A stretch of 58,681 bases of DNA, from NCBI GenBank assembly GCA_027048495.1, contig JALTWS010000019.1:1-58681 (forward strand). Direction: 5' to 3'. Under the pieces are notes generated by a model. It searched no databases. It was not told where the DNA came from and saw only the letters and a list, made by a program, of their open reading frames with translations. Below are positions 26,783-36,967 of the stretch, piece after piece (the stretch's first letter is position 1; each line of letters begins with the position of its first letter). This DNA is from Candidatus Azambacteria bacterium. Lineage in GTDB: Bacteria; Patescibacteriota; Minisyncoccia; GWC2-36-17; M10-OD1-4. The position numbers were made by a program, and so were the translations under genes.

Positions 26783-27199
26783 ATGGCAATTTTAGATAAG
26801 ATTAAAAAAACAGTAAAAAGAGAAGAAAAAAAGGAAGATAAAAAGCCTGTTGTTTCTGGTGCTGGAAGCAAAAAAAGTGATTTGGCAAAAAAGAGCAAAA
26901 ATACTGCTGATAAAAAAAATAGCTTGTATTATAACATAATATTAAGACCTTATATTACAGAGAAAACTTCTATGATGGGACAGGAAAATAAGTATGTTTT
27001 TGTTGTTTCAAAAGATGCAAGCAAGGTTGATATTAAAAATGCTATTGAGAATATATTTTCCGTTTCTGTTTTGAAGGTTTCTGTTGTTAATGTTCCATCA
27101 AAAAAAGTCAGACTTGGTATGCATGAAGGCAAAAAACCTGGATTTAAAAAAGCGATTGTTAAATTAAAAGAAGGAGATAAGATAGATATAGGCATATAA
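26783..27199 (+). CDS. rplW: 50S ribosomal protein L23 with Lys-rich N-terminal extension
   Basis: ILRPYITEKTSMMGQENKYVFVVSKDASKVDIKNAIENIF; about 45-aa extra N-terminus. Confidence 0.94.
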   Translation: MAILDKIKKTVKREEKKEDKKPVVSGAGSKKSDLAKKSKNTADKKNSLYYNIILRPYITEKTSMMGQENKYVFVVSKDASKVDIKNAIENIFSVSVLKVSVVNVPSKKVRLGMHEGKKPGFKKAIVKLKEGDKIDIGI

Positions 27200-27210
27200 G
27201 ATAAAACAAT

Positions 27211-28047
27211 ATGTTAAAAAGATACAAACCAACAACACCAGGACAAAGAGGTAAAACAGTAGTTGACTACTCTGTTTTAACAGCGTCCGAACCTGAAAAA
27301 TCCCTTACCAAAGGCTTTAAAAGAAGAAAGGGGAGAGCAACATCTGGAAGAATAACCACAAGACATAAAGGTGGAGGAAACAAAAGGCTTTACAGGTTTG
27401 TTGATTTTAAGCAAGATAAATTTGATATTGAAGCTAAAGTTCTTTCTTTGGAGTATGATCCAAACAGGTCTGCTTTTATTGCGCTTGTCTGCTATGCAGA
27501 TGGAGAAAAAAGATACATTATAGCAGAAAAAAACATGAAGGTTGGAGACAAGATAATAACTTCAGAAAACGCTCCGTTAAAAGAAGGAAACAGGCTTCCT
27601 TTGTCTAAAATTCCGGTTGGGTTTTTTGTTTACAATGTTGAGCTTCAACCAAATAAAGGAGGGCAAATTGTAAGGTCAGCAGGATCTTCTGCGCAGGTTA
27701 TGGCACAAGAAGGGGGTTATACTCATCTTCTTATGCCTTCAAAAGAAATAAGAAAGGTGCAAAGCAATTGTTTGGCAAGTATTGGAGTTGTTTCAAATCA
27801 AGAGCATTCTTTGGTAAATTACGGAAAAGCAGGAAGGTCAAGGTGGTTAGGGAGAAGGCCTGCTGTTCGTGGATCAGCCATGAATCCGGTTGATCATCCT
27901 CATGGAGGAGGAGAAGGAAGGCAAGGAGTTGGATTGAAATATCCTAAAACTCCTTGGGGAAAACATGCTCTTGGTAAAAAAACAAGAAAAAAGAATAAAT
28001 ATTCCGATAAATTGATTTTAAGAAGAAGAAACAGCAACAAAAAATAA
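27211..28047 (+). CDS. rplB: 50S ribosomal protein L2
   Basis: KRRKGRATSGRITTRHKGGGNKRLYR; GSAMNPVDHPHGGGEGR. Confidence 0.98.
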   Translation: MLKRYKPTTPGQRGKTVVDYSVLTASEPEKSLTKGFKRRKGRATSGRITTRHKGGGNKRLYRFVDFKQDKFDIEAKVLSLEYDPNRSAFIALVCYADGEKRYIIAEKNMKVGDKIITSENAPLKEGNRLPLSKIPVGFFVYNVELQPNKGGQIVRSAGSSAQVMAQEGGYTHLLMPSKEIRKVQSNCLASIGVVSNQEHSLVNYGKAGRSRWLGRRPAVRGSAMNPVDHPHGGGEGRQGVGLKYPKTPWGKHALGKKTRKKNKYSDKLILRRRNSNKK

Positions 28048-28066
28048 TTTTAAATAATCAAAAGAT

Positions 28067-28348
28067 ATGTCAAGAAGTTTAAAAAAAGGACCATATGTAG
28101 ATGAAAAGCTCTTAAAGAAGGTTGCCAAAGCAAAACCGGGGGAGGTTATTAAAACATGGGCAAGAGCTTCTATGATATCACCCGAAATGGTAGGGCATAC
28201 TTTTGGTGTTCATAATGGAAAACAACATATAGAGGTTTTTGTTACTGAAGATATGGTTGGGCACAGGCTTGGAGAATTTGCCCCAACTAAAAAATTTATC
28301 AAGCATGGAGGAAAAATCCAAAAAGCATTAGAACAGCAGAAAAAATAG
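28067..28348 (+). CDS. rpsS: 30S ribosomal protein S19
   Basis: [28 protein letters not shown]. Confidence 0.97.
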   Translation: MSRSLKKGPYVDEKLLKKVAKAKPGEVIKTWARASMISPEMVGHTFGVHNGKQHIEVFVTEDMVGHRLGEFAPTKKFIKHGGKIQKALEQQKK

Positions 28349-28357
28349 CAAACATCT

Positions 28358-28810
28358 ATGAAGGTAAAAGCAAAATTAAACAATTTAAGAATTTCACCAA
28401 GAAAGGTTAGGCTGGTTGCAGACTTAATAAGAGGACTTGATGTTTCTGATGCAAAAACTCAGCTTAACTTTTTGGTAAAGAAATCTTCAAAACCGATTTT
28501 GAAGCTTTTAGATTCTGCTTTGGCAAATGCAAGCAATAATTTTAAGTTGGATAAGGATAATTTGTACATTTCAGAAATATTTGTAAATGAAGGACCAACA
28601 TTAAAAAGAATAATGCCAAGAGCGATGGGAAGGGCTTTTTATATAAGAAAAAGGACTTCTCATATAACTTTGGTTCTTCAAGAAAAAGAAAAACCAACAA
28701 AAACACAAAGCAAAATTCCTGAAAAGAAAGACAAAGAAAAAAAAGAAGAAAAAAAAGACAAGACAGAAAAAAAGGTTGAAAAAAAAGAAGTAAAAAATAA
28801 GAGCAAATAA
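28358..28810 (+). CDS. rplV: 50S ribosomal protein L22 with Lys/Glu-rich C-terminal tail
   Basis: [41 protein letters not shown]. Confidence 0.96.
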   Translation: MKVKAKLNNLRISPRKVRLVADLIRGLDVSDAKTQLNFLVKKSSKPILKLLDSALANASNNFKLDKDNLYISEIFVNEGPTLKRIMPRAMGRAFYIRKRTSHITLVLQEKEKPTKTQSKIPEKKDKEKKEEKKDKTEKKVEKKEVKNKSK

Positions 28811-28815
28811 ATTTT

Positions 28816-29493
28816 ATGGGAAAGAAAGTTCATCCATTTTTGTTTAGAATAGGACAAACAACAAGCTGGAGGTCAAAATGGTTTGATTTAAAAAGATACC
28901 AAGGCTTTTTAAGGGAGGATTATCTTTTAAGAAAGTATCTGACAGATAAATTAAAGAGTCAGGGTCTTAGCCATGTTGAGATAGAAAGGTCAGAAAATGA
29001 GCTTAAGGTTTCAATATTTACTTCAAGACCTGGATTGATAATAGGTAAAGGCGGAACTGGAATAGATAATTTAAAAAAGGAATTAGAAAATTTTTATAAA
29101 AAAATAAAAACGGACAAATCTTCAAAAACAGAGATAAAGCTTCAGATAGAAGAAGTTTTAAAGCCGGAAATGAATGCTCAAATAGTAGGACAGCAGATAG
29201 CTGATCAAATAGAAAAAAGGGTTCCTTTCAGGAGGGTTTTGAAGCAGTCAATTGACAAAGTGATGCAAAACAAAGATGTCAAAGGAGTTAAAATTATGAT
29301 TTCAGGAAGGCTTGATGGTGTTGAAATGGCAAGGACAGAATGGCTTGTCAAAGGAAACATTCCGCTTCAGACATTAAGAGCAGATATTGATTATGCACAA
29401 GTTAATGCATATTGTAGGTATGGTGTTATAGGCATAAAGGTCTGGATATACAAAGGAGATGTCTTTGAAGACAAAAACACAAAGCAAAAATAA
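28816..29493 (+). CDS. rpsC: 30S ribosomal protein S3
   Basis: MGKKVHPFLFRIG; RPGLIIGKGGTGIDNL; SGRLDGVEMARTEW. Confidence 0.97.
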   Translation: MGKKVHPFLFRIGQTTSWRSKWFDLKRYQGFLREDYLLRKYLTDKLKSQGLSHVEIERSENELKVSIFTSRPGLIIGKGGTGIDNLKKELENFYKKIKTDKSSKTEIKLQIEEVLKPEMNAQIVGQQIADQIEKRVPFRRVLKQSIDKVMQNKDVKGVKIMISGRLDGVEMARTEWLVKGNIPLQTLRADIDYAQVNAYCRYGVIGIKVWIYKGDVFEDKNTKQK

Positions 29494-29529
29494 ATTCATA
29501 ATTTATAATTTATAGTTCATCATTAAGTT

Positions 29530-29940
29530 ATGTTATTACCAAACAAAGTAAAACATAGAAAATGGCAAAAAGGTAGAAAGAGAAAAACTGGTGTAGAAAC
29601 CAGAGGAACTACTTTGAGTTTTGGAAATTATGGAATGAAATCAGAAGGAAGAGCATGGATAGATTCAAGGCAGATTGAGGCTGCAAGGAGAGTTATAACA
29701 AGAACCGTCCAAAAAGGAGGAAAGATATGGATAAGGATTTTTCCTGATAAGCCAGTTACCAAAAAGGGAGCAGAGACTCCTATGGGAGGGGGAAAAGGTT
29801 CTGTTGATAAATATGTTGTTCCTATAAAGCCGGGAAGAATATTGTTTGAGATGGACGGAGTGCCAGAAGAAAAGGCAAGGGAAGCATTCAGAAAAGCTTC
29901 TTATAAGCTTCCTGTTAAAACTAAATTTGTTAAAAGATAA
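29530..29940 (+). CDS. rplP: 50S ribosomal protein L16
   Basis: [43 protein letters not shown]. Confidence 0.98.
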   Translation: MLLPNKVKHRKWQKGRKRKTGVETRGTTLSFGNYGMKSEGRAWIDSRQIEAARRVITRTVQKGGKIWIRIFPDKPVTKKGAETPMGGGKGSVDKYVVPIKPGRILFEMDGVPEEKAREAFRKASYKLPVKTKFVKR

Positions 29941-29946
29941 AATAAG

Positions 29947-30132
29947 ATGATGAAGAAAAAGGAGTTAAAAACAAAATCAAAAGATGAATTAAGAAAAATT
30001 TTAAAAGAAGATTATGAAAGTCTTCATAAGCTTAGGTTTGATTTGGCTTTTTCCAGACTAAAAGATACAAATAGTATAAAAAAATTAAAAAGAGAAATAG
30101 CAAGGATTAAAACTTTACTAAATCAAAAATAA
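29947..30132 (+). CDS. rpmC: 50S ribosomal protein L29
   Basis: Position in operon; ELRKILKEDYESLHKLRFDLAFSRLKDTNSIKKLKREIARIKTLL. Confidence 0.92.
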   Translation: MMKKKELKTKSKDELRKILKEDYESLHKLRFDLAFSRLKDTNSIKKLKREIARIKTLLNQK

Positions 30133-30153
30133 ATGATATAAACCTTTATTGTT

Positions 30154-30399
30154 ATGAAAAAAACACAGACAAACAAAAGAATACTGCAAGGGGAAGTTGT
30201 GTCTGATAAAATGGACAAGACTGTTGTTGTTTTGGTTTCTAAATATAAAAAGCATCCTATTTACCAAAAATATCACAAAGTTACAAAAAGGTATAAAGCA
30301 CATGATGAAAAAAATCAGTTTAAAGTTGGTGATATTGTAAGGATAATAGAATCAAGGCCGATTTCAAAAGAAAAAAGATGGAAAGTATTGTATAAATAA
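30154..30399 (+). CDS. rpsQ: 30S ribosomal protein S17
   Basis: [40 protein letters not shown]. Confidence 0.96.
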   Translation: MKKTQTNKRILQGEVVSDKMDKTVVVLVSKYKKHPIYQKYHKVTKRYKAHDEKNQFKVGDIVRIIESRPISKEKRWKVLYK

Positions 30400-30403
30400 A
30401 AAT

Positions 30404-30769
30404 ATGATTCAGGTTCAATCAATGTTAAAAGTAGCAGATAATTCTGGAGCTAAAAAAATTCAATGCATAAAGGTTCTAGGAGGCTCCAAAAGAAGATATG
30501 CCCAAATAGGGGATGTTATTGTTGCTGCTGTAAAAGTTGCTGAACCAAGAAAACAGGTTAAAAAGTCTGATGTTGTCAGAGCTGTAATTGTAAGACAAAA
30601 AAAAGCATTTAGAAGAAAAGACGGTTCGTACATTAGATTTGATGAAAATGCCGCAGTTATATTGGAAGGGCAAGATATTAAAGGAGGTCGTGTTTTTGGT
30701 CCTATTCCAAGAGAGATAAAAGAAAGAGGTTATTCAAAGTTAGCGTCGCTGGCGCCAGAAGTTATTTAA
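30404..30769 (+). CDS. rplN: 50S ribosomal protein L14
   Basis: [33 protein letters not shown]. Confidence 0.98.
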   Translation: MIQVQSMLKVADNSGAKKIQCIKVLGGSKRRYAQIGDVIVAAVKVAEPRKQVKKSDVVRAVIVRQKKAFRRKDGSYIRFDENAAVILEGQDIKGGRVFGPIPREIKERGYSKLASLAPEVI

Positions 30770-30776
30770 TACAATT

Positions 30777-31082
30777 ATGAAAATAAAAAAAGATGACAAT
30801 GTAATAGTTTTGTCAGGGAAGGATAAAGGAAAGTCCGGTAAGGTCCTGCAGGCTATGCCAAAAGTTGATAAGGTTGTGGTCAAAGGTGTAAACATAAGAA
30901 AAAGGCATATAAGGCCAAGAAAACAAGGAGAAAAAGGGCAAATAATAGAAATGGAAGCGCCAATTCATGTTTCAAATGTTATGATTGTATGTTCAAAATG
31001 CAAAAAACCTTCAAGGATTGGGTATGAGATAAATAAGGAAGGAAAAAGAAGGATTTGCAAAAAATGCAAAGCAGTATTATAA
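30777..31082 (+). CDS. rplX: 50S ribosomal protein L24
   Basis: KKDDNVIVLSGKDKGKSGKVLQ; VSNVMIVCSKCKKPSRIGY. Confidence 0.96.
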   Translation: MKIKKDDNVIVLSGKDKGKSGKVLQAMPKVDKVVVKGVNIRKRHIRPRKQGEKGQIIEMEAPIHVSNVMIVCSKCKKPSRIGYEINKEGKRRICKKCKAVL

Positions 31083-31101
31083 TAGGCTTTTAATTTTAAT
31101 T

Positions 31102-31650
31102 ATGAGCAGGTTAAGAGAAAAATATAACAAACAAATAATTCCAGAAATGAAAAAAGAATTTGGCTTAAAAAACGATATGGAAGTGCCAAAGGTGGTTAAG
31201 GTTGTCTTAAATACTGGAATTGGCAGAGTAGCAAAAGATGCGGCTTTGGTTGAAGCTATACAAAATGATATGACAACTATAGCAGGACAAAAAGCAACAA
31301 AAACAAAAGCAAAAAAATCAATAGCTGCATTTAAGGTTAGAACGGGTATGAATATAGGGATAAAAGTAACTTTAAGAGGAAATAGAATGTATGATTTTAT
31401 AGATAGACTGGTATCTTTAAGCATACCAAGAACAAGAGACTTCAGAGGTATTGATTTAAAAAGCATTGATAATGATGGGAATTTGACTGTTGGAATAAAA
31501 GAGCATATAGTATTTCCTGAGATAAATCAAGAAAATACAAAAGGAATATTTGGGTTTGAAGTTACAGTTGTCACAAACAAAAAAGATAGAAAACAAGCAG
31601 AGAAGCTTTTTAGATTATTAGGATTTCCATTAAAAAAAGAAAGTAATTAA
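31102..31650 (+). CDS. rplE: 50S ribosomal protein L5
   Basis: [36 protein letters not shown]-type; [10 protein letters not shown]-type. Confidence 0.97.
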   Translation: MSRLREKYNKQIIPEMKKEFGLKNDMEVPKVVKVVLNTGIGRVAKDAALVEAIQNDMTTIAGQKATKTKAKKSIAAFKVRTGMNIGIKVTLRGNRMYDFIDRLVSLSIPRTRDFRGIDLKSIDNDGNLTVGIKEHIVFPEINQENTKGIFGFEVTVVTNKKDRKQAEKLFRLLGFPLKKESN

Positions 31651-31652
31651 TT

Positions 31653-31838
31653 ATGGCAAAGCAATCAGTTATAGCAAGATCAAAGAAAAAACCAAAGTTT
31701 TCTACCAGAGAAGTTAGAAGATGTTTTAGGTGTGGCAGAAAGCATGGTTATATGAGGGATTTTGATCTTTGCAGAATTTGTTTTAGAGAAATGGCAAATA
31801 GAGGAGAAATACCTGGAGTTAAAAGATCAAGTTGGTAA
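31653..31838 (+). CDS. rpsN: 30S ribosomal protein S14 type Z
   Basis: [61 protein letters not shown]; four Cys (C+ type). Confidence 0.97.
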   Translation: MAKQSVIARSKKKPKFSTREVRRCFRCGRKHGYMRDFDLCRICFREMANRGEIPGVKRSSW

Positions 31839-31871
31839 TATAGTTTAAATGTAGTTAAATTTTTAAATTTT

Positions 31872-32264
31872 ATGACAGATCCAATAGCAGACATGTTAAC
31901 AAGAATAAGAAATGCAAAGGCAGTTAAAAAAGAAACTGTTAGCGTTCCATATTCTAAAATAAAAATGGCAATAGCAAACACTTTAAAAAAAGAAGGGTTT
32001 ATTGAGGATTGTGAAAAAAAAGGAAAAAAAGTCAGAAAAGTTATAGAAATAAAATTAAAATACAAGCAAAACGGAGATTCTTTTATTATGGATCTTAAAA
32101 GGATTTCAAAACCGGGACAAAGGATATACAAAGGATACAAAGATATGTTTGCTGTAAAGCAGGGGCTTGGTATTGCTGTTGTTTCAACTCCGCAGGGGAT
32201 TATGAGCAACAAAGAAGCAAAAAGGAAAAAAGTTGGAGGAGAGGTTTTGTGTGAGGTATGGTAA
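31872..32264 (+). CDS. rpsH: 30S ribosomal protein S8
   Basis: MTDPIADMLTRIRNA; GLGIAVVSTPQGIMSNKEA. Confidence 0.97.
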   Translation: MTDPIADMLTRIRNAKAVKKETVSVPYSKIKMAIANTLKKEGFIEDCEKKGKKVRKVIEIKLKYKQNGDSFIMDLKRISKPGQRIYKGYKDMFAVKQGLGIAVVSTPQGIMSNKEAKRKKVGGEVLCEVW

Positions 32265-32286
32265 AAAGTAAAAAAGCAAAAATATT

Positions 32287-32829
32287 ATGAGCAGAATAGG
32301 TAAAAATCCAATAAAAATACCAGATAAAGTTGAAGTATCCGTAAATGGAGATGAAGTTGTTGTAAAAGGTCCAAAAGGCGAACTTTCTATTAAAAAAAAC
32401 CCAGCATTGGATGTTAGGGTAGATGACGGAAGTGTTGTTGTTTCTTTAAAAGAAGATTCAAGGCAAAACAGGGCTTTTTGGGGACTTACAAGATCCTTAA
32501 TAGCAAATATGGTAGAAGGAGTGCTTAATGGACATCAAAAGAGCTTGGAAGTTGAAGGAGTTGGTTATAAGGTTGAATTAAAAGGTAATAAACTTGTTAT
32601 GGCTTTGGGGTTTTCTCATCCGGTAGAATTTGAAGCTCCAGAAGGCATAACTTTTTCTGTTGAGAAAAATAAGATAACAGTTTCTGGAATTGACAAGGCG
32701 CTTGTTGGCCAGACTGCGGCAAATATAAGAAAATTGAAAAAACCAGAGCCATACAAAGGAAAAGGGATAAGATATGAGGGAGAAGTAATAAGAAGAAAAG
32801 CAGGTAAAAAGGCAGGAGCTGCAGCATAA
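32287..32829 (+). CDS. rplF: 50S ribosomal protein L6
   Basis: MSRIGKNPIKIPDKVEV; PEPYKGKGIRYEGEVIRRKAGKKAG. Confidence 0.98.
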   Translation: MSRIGKNPIKIPDKVEVSVNGDEVVVKGPKGELSIKKNPALDVRVDDGSVVVSLKEDSRQNRAFWGLTRSLIANMVEGVLNGHQKSLEVEGVGYKVELKGNKLVMALGFSHPVEFEAPEGITFSVEKNKITVSGIDKALVGQTAANIRKLKKPEPYKGKGIRYEGEVIRRKAGKKAGAAA

Positions 32830-32854
32830 TAACTTAATATAAAAAGTAAATTTT

Positions 32855-33190
32855 ATGGCAAACAGACACACAAGACACAAAAGAATAAGAGCAAAAGTTA
32901 TAGGAACTGCCCAAAGGCCAAGACTTTCTGTTTTTAGGTCTTGTGCGCATATTTATGCTCAGATAATAGATGATCAGACTGGAAGAACTATTGTTAGCGC
33001 TTCTGATTTGAAAATGAAAAAAGACAAAAACACAAAAAGCGATTTGGCAAAAAAAGTTGGCATTGAAATAGCAAAAAAAGCAAAAGAAAAAAATATTACA
33101 AAAGTTGTATTTGACAGAGGAGGGCATAAATTTCATGGTCGTGTGAAATTATTAGCAGAAGGAGCCAAAGAAGGCGGTTTAGAATTTTAA
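32855..33190 (+). CDS. rplR: 50S ribosomal protein L18
   Basis: [48 protein letters not shown]. Confidence 0.97.
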   Translation: MANRHTRHKRIRAKVIGTAQRPRLSVFRSCAHIYAQIIDDQTGRTIVSASDLKMKKDKNTKSDLAKKVGIEIAKKAKEKNITKVVFDRGGHKFHGRVKLLAEGAKEGGLEF

Positions 33191-33194
33191 TAGT

Positions 33195-33737
33195 ATGGAA
33201 AAAGTTAAAATAAAATCAAAAAGAAAAATATTAAAAGAAAAGCCGGAGTTTGACCAAAAGATACTGGATATAGCAAGGGTTACTCGTGTTATGGCGGGAG
33301 GAAGAAGGTTTAGCTTCAGAGTTACTGCTGTGGTTGGAAACAGAAACGGAAAAGTTGGAGTTGGGGTTGGCAAAGGAGCAGATGTTGCTTTGGCTATGGA
33401 AAAAGCAGTAAATGATGCAAAAAAGAAAATGATAAATGTTAATATAGTTGACGGAACAATACCTCATGAGATTGATATAAAACACAAAAGCGCAAGATTG
33501 CTTCTTAAGCCTGCAAAACAAGGAAGGGGAGTTATAGCAGGAGGAGCGGTAAGAATAGTCTGTGAGTTTGCAGGAATACATAACATAACTGCAAAGATGC
33601 TTTCAAAGAGTAAAAATAAAATAAACAATGCAAGAGCAACGGTGGAGGCGCTAAGGTTGCTAAGGCCAAATCCGGCATTGAAAAAAGTAAAAAAGGAAGA
33701 GAATCAAAAAGAAGAAAATAATAGTAAAAATAATTAA
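33195..33737 (+). CDS. rpsE: 30S ribosomal protein S5
   Basis: VTRVMAGGRRFSFRVTAVVGNRNGKVGVGVGKGADVALAMEKA. Confidence 0.97.
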   Translation: MEKVKIKSKRKILKEKPEFDQKILDIARVTRVMAGGRRFSFRVTAVVGNRNGKVGVGVGKGADVALAMEKAVNDAKKKMINVNIVDGTIPHEIDIKHKSARLLLKPAKQGRGVIAGGAVRIVCEFAGIHNITAKMLSKSKNKINNARATVEALRLLRPNPALKKVKKEENQKEENNSKNN

Positions 33738-33741
33738 ATTT

Positions 33742-34170
33742 ATGCAATTGGCAGACCTAAAATTTAAAAAAACAAAATCAGCAAAAAGAGTTGGCAGGGG
33801 AGGCAAAAGAGGAAAAACATCAGGAAGAGGAATGAACGGCCAAAAATCAAGATCTGGGGCAAGTATAAGGCCAGCAGAGAGGGATTTTATCAAAAAAATT
33901 CCTAAGCTAAGAGGATATAATTTCAACAGCATAAGAAAAAAACCAAGTTCTGTTAATCTTTCTGATATTGATAGGCTGTTTTCTGATGGAGAAGAAATTA
34001 ATCCTGAAACTCTTTTTAAAAAAGGGCTTGTAAGAAAAGTTTCAGGAAAGCTTCCTTCTGTTAAAATATTAGGATCTGGCAATGTAACAAAAAAATTGGT
34101 TTTTTCTGGTTGTTTGTTTTCAAAAACAGCAGAAGAAAAAGTAAAATCTGCCAAAGGAGAAATAAAGTAA
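33742..34170 (+). CDS. rplO: 50S ribosomal protein L15
   Basis: KRVGRGGKRGKTSGRGMNGQKSRSG. Confidence 0.94.
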   Translation: MQLADLKFKKTKSAKRVGRGGKRGKTSGRGMNGQKSRSGASIRPAERDFIKKIPKLRGYNFNSIRKKPSSVNLSDIDRLFSDGEEINPETLFKKGLVRKVSGKLPSVKILGSGNVTKKLVFSGCLFSKTAEEKVKSAKGEIK

Positions 34171-34176
34171 AATACT

Positions 34177-35451
34177 ATGTTTTCAAAAGTAGTAGAAGTA
34201 TTTAAAATAAAGGATCTAAGGAAAAAGATATTTTTTGTGCTTGCTCTTTTGGTTGTTTTTAGAATTGCTGCTTCTGTTCCTATTCCAGGCATTGACCCTG
34301 AAAGGTTAAAGAGTTTTTTTGCGGCAAATCAATTTTTTGGACTTTTGAATATATTTTCAGGAGGCGCTTTAAGCAACATGTCTATAGTTATGCTTGGGGT
34401 GGGTCCTTATATTACTGCGCTTATTATAATGCAACTTCTTACTGTTGTTTTTCCAAAGATAAAAGAGCTATATCAAGAATCTGGGGAAGCTGGGAGGCAA
34501 AAGTTTAACCAATACACGAGACTTCTTACTGTTCCTTTGGCATTTTTGCAAGGATATGGGCTTTTGGCGCTATTACAAAACCAAAATGTTGTTGACAGGT
34601 TGGAAACATTTGAGCTTATAACCAGCCTAATAGTTGTTACAGCAGGAACTATATTTTTGATGTGGCTTGGAGAGATAATAACCGAAAAAAAGATAGGCAA
34701 CGGAATATCTTTACTTATTTTTGCCGGAATTATAGCTGGACTTCCAACTTCAATCAGGCAATTTTATGCAAATTTTGATCCTTCTATGATACCAACAACA
34801 ATAGGGTTTTTGGTAGCATCAGTATTTGTAATAGCAGGTATTGTTTATATGAACGAAAGCGCAAGAAACATTCCTGTCTCTTATGCAAAAAGAGTAAGGG
34901 GTGTAAAAATGTACGGAGGAGTTTCTACTTATTTGCCACTTAAAGTAAACCAAGCGGGAGTTATACCTATAATATTTGCTATATCAATAATGCTGTTTCC
35001 GGAAATGTTGGCAAACATAGCAAAATTTTCAAATATTGTCTGGTTAAGTAACGCTTCTGATGCTTTTTTGAGAGTGTTTAATCAAGGAAGCTGGCTTTAT
35101 CCTACAATTTATTTTCTTTTGGTAGTTGCGTTTACATATTTTTATACAGCTATAACTTTTGATCCTAAACAGATTTCAGAAAACTTGCAAAAACAAGGAG
35201 GTTTTATTCCGGGAATAAGGCCGGGAAGGCATACTATGGAATTTTTGCACAAGATAATGAATAGAATAACCCTTTTTGGAGCGGTTTCTTTAGGTCTTAT
35301 AGCTATTTTACCTTACATATTCAGATATTTTACTGGTATTGCCACTCTTACTATAGGAGGAACTGCGCTTTTGATTGTTGTTGCTGTTGTTATTGATGTT
35401 ATAAAGCAAATCCAAGCCCAAATGGTAATGCACGAGTACGATAAGTACTAA
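34177..35451 (+). CDS. secY: Protein translocase subunit SecY
   Basis: FRIAASVPIPGIDPERL; GVGPYITALIIMQLL; QGGFIPGIRPGRHT. Confidence 0.98.
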   Translation: MFSKVVEVFKIKDLRKKIFFVLALLVVFRIAASVPIPGIDPERLKSFFAANQFFGLLNIFSGGALSNMSIVMLGVGPYITALIIMQLLTVVFPKIKELYQESGEAGRQKFNQYTRLLTVPLAFLQGYGLLALLQNQNVVDRLETFELITSLIVVTAGTIFLMWLGEIITEKKIGNGISLLIFAGIIAGLPTSIRQFYANFDPSMIPTTIGFLVASVFVIAGIVYMNESARNIPVSYAKRVRGVKMYGGVSTYLPLKVNQAGVIPIIFAISIMLFPEMLANIAKFSNIVWLSNASDAFLRVFNQGSWLYPTIYFLLVVAFTYFYTAITFDPKQISENLQKQGGFIPGIRPGRHTMEFLHKIMNRITLFGAVSLGLIAILPYIFRYFTGIATLTIGGTALLIVVAVVIDVIKQIQAQMVMHEYDKY

Positions 35452-35543
35452 ATATTTTTTAAAATTTCTGTTTGCGAAAGAGAACTCAAAAAGGGTCTCT
35501 TTTTTGTTTTTGTAATAATTAAAAATTAAAGTATAATAATAAA

Positions 35544-36224
35544 ATGCAAAATAAAAATCCTTTAAATATAATATTGTTGGGAATTTCTGGTTCTGGAAAA
35601 GGAACTCAGGCAAAGTTTTTATGCCAAAGATATGGTTTAGAATACATAGGAACCGGAGATCTTTTAAGGACTTTTGCAAAAAAAGACAATCCAGCTTCAA
35701 GAAAATTAAAAAAGGACCTATCGGAAGGAAAACTTGCTCCTACTTGGCTTCCTTTTTATTTGTGGATGGATAAGCTTGTTGAAGTTGATGAAAAAAAGGG
35801 AATTTTATTTGATGGAAGTCCAAGAAAGATACATGAAGCGGAGCTTTTGGACGAAGTTTTAGATTGGTATGACAGAAAGAATATAAAAGTTATTTTAATT
35901 GATGTTTCAGAAAAAGAAGTTTTCAAAAGGCTTATTAACAGAAGAACTTGCCAAAGCTGTAAAAAGAGCGCTTATGTAAGCCAAAATCAAGGAGACTCAA
36001 TATGTGAATACTGCGGAGGAGTTATGCATACAAGACCAGAAGATAATCCAGATGCTATCAAAAAAAGAATAGAATGGTTTAAAAAAGAGGTTTCTCAGGT
36101 TATAGATTTTTATAAAAAAAAGGGGATGCTAATAAAAGTAAACGGAGATCAGCCCAAAGAAAAAGTTTTTGAAGACATTATAAATGCAATAGAAAAAAAT
36201 GATAACGATAAAAACACAAGATGA
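35544..36224 (+). CDS. adk: Adenylate kinase (lid with Cys motifs)
   Basis: ILLGISGSGKGTQAKFL; DGSPRKIHEAELLD; CQSCKK...CEYCGG. Confidence 0.92.
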   Translation: MQNKNPLNIILLGISGSGKGTQAKFLCQRYGLEYIGTGDLLRTFAKKDNPASRKLKKDLSEGKLAPTWLPFYLWMDKLVEVDEKKGILFDGSPRKIHEAELLDEVLDWYDRKNIKVILIDVSEKEVFKRLINRRTCQSCKKSAYVSQNQGDSICEYCGGVMHTRPEDNPDAIKKRIEWFKKEVSQVIDFYKKKGMLIKVNGDQPKEKVFEDIINAIEKNDNDKNTR

Positions 36225-36963
36225 GATAAAAATTTTAAAAGAAGGAGGACAAAAGCTATCTGAAGTTTTAGATGAGGTCCAAAAAAATGTAGAAGAAGGA
36301 ATAACAACAAAAGAACTGGATAAATTGGCTTATGATCTTATTGTGAAAAAAGGAGCAAAACCGTCTTTTTTAAATTACAAGCCAAGCGGAGCAAATAGGC
36401 CATATCCTGCTACAATGTGCACTTGTGTAAACGATGAAGTTGTTCATGCTGTGCCAAGCAAAAGAAAGTTAAAAAAAGGAGATCTTTTTTCTTTTGATTT
36501 GGGTTTGTGGTGGAAAGGGCTGTGCGTTGATTCTGCAAGATCGGTTTTGGTGGGAGGAGTTGGTTCAGATGTGGCAAAAAAACTAATAGCTGTCACAGAA
36601 GCGTCTTTGTATGAAGGAATATCAGCTATGATGCCTGGCGCTCGTCTTGGTGATATAGGATACAAAATACAATCTTATGTTGAAAAAAATAGTAATTTTG
36701 GAATAGTAAGAGACCTTTCCGGGCACGGTGTTGGCTATGAGGTTCATGAGGAGCCGTATGTTTTAAATTATGGTAAAAAGGGCACAGGAGAACTGTTAAG
36801 AGAAGGAATGGTTTTTGCTCTTGAACCTATGATAACAGAAGGTGATTTTAATGTTAAATATGCAGATGATGGGTGGGGAATAAAGACAAAAGATGGGAGT
36901 CTTTCTGCTCATTTTGAGCATACTGTTGCAGTAACAAAAGATGGCTATAAAATATTAACATAA
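36199..36963 (+). CDS. map: Methionine aminopeptidase type I
   Basis: ICTCVNDEVVHAVPS-type motif, FSFDLGLWWKGLCVDSARS, LSGHGVGYEVHEEPYV. Confidence 0.97.
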   Translation: MITIKTQDEIKILKEGGQKLSEVLDEVQKNVEEGITTKELDKLAYDLIVKKGAKPSFLNYKPSGANRPYPATMCTCVNDEVVHAVPSKRKLKKGDLFSFDLGLWWKGLCVDSARSVLVGGVGSDVAKKLIAVTEASLYEGISAMMPGARLGDIGYKIQSYVEKNSNFGIVRDLSGHGVGYEVHEEPYVLNYGKKGTGELLREGMVFALEPMITEGDFNVKYADDGWGIKTKDGSLSAHFEHTVAVTKDGYKILT

Positions 36964-36967
36964 AAAA

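Noticed and set aside
33660-34292. 210-aa minus-strand ORF antisense to rpsE/rplO/secY
   Set aside because: Overlaps strongly recognisable ribosomal genes; composition is that of a shadow ORF
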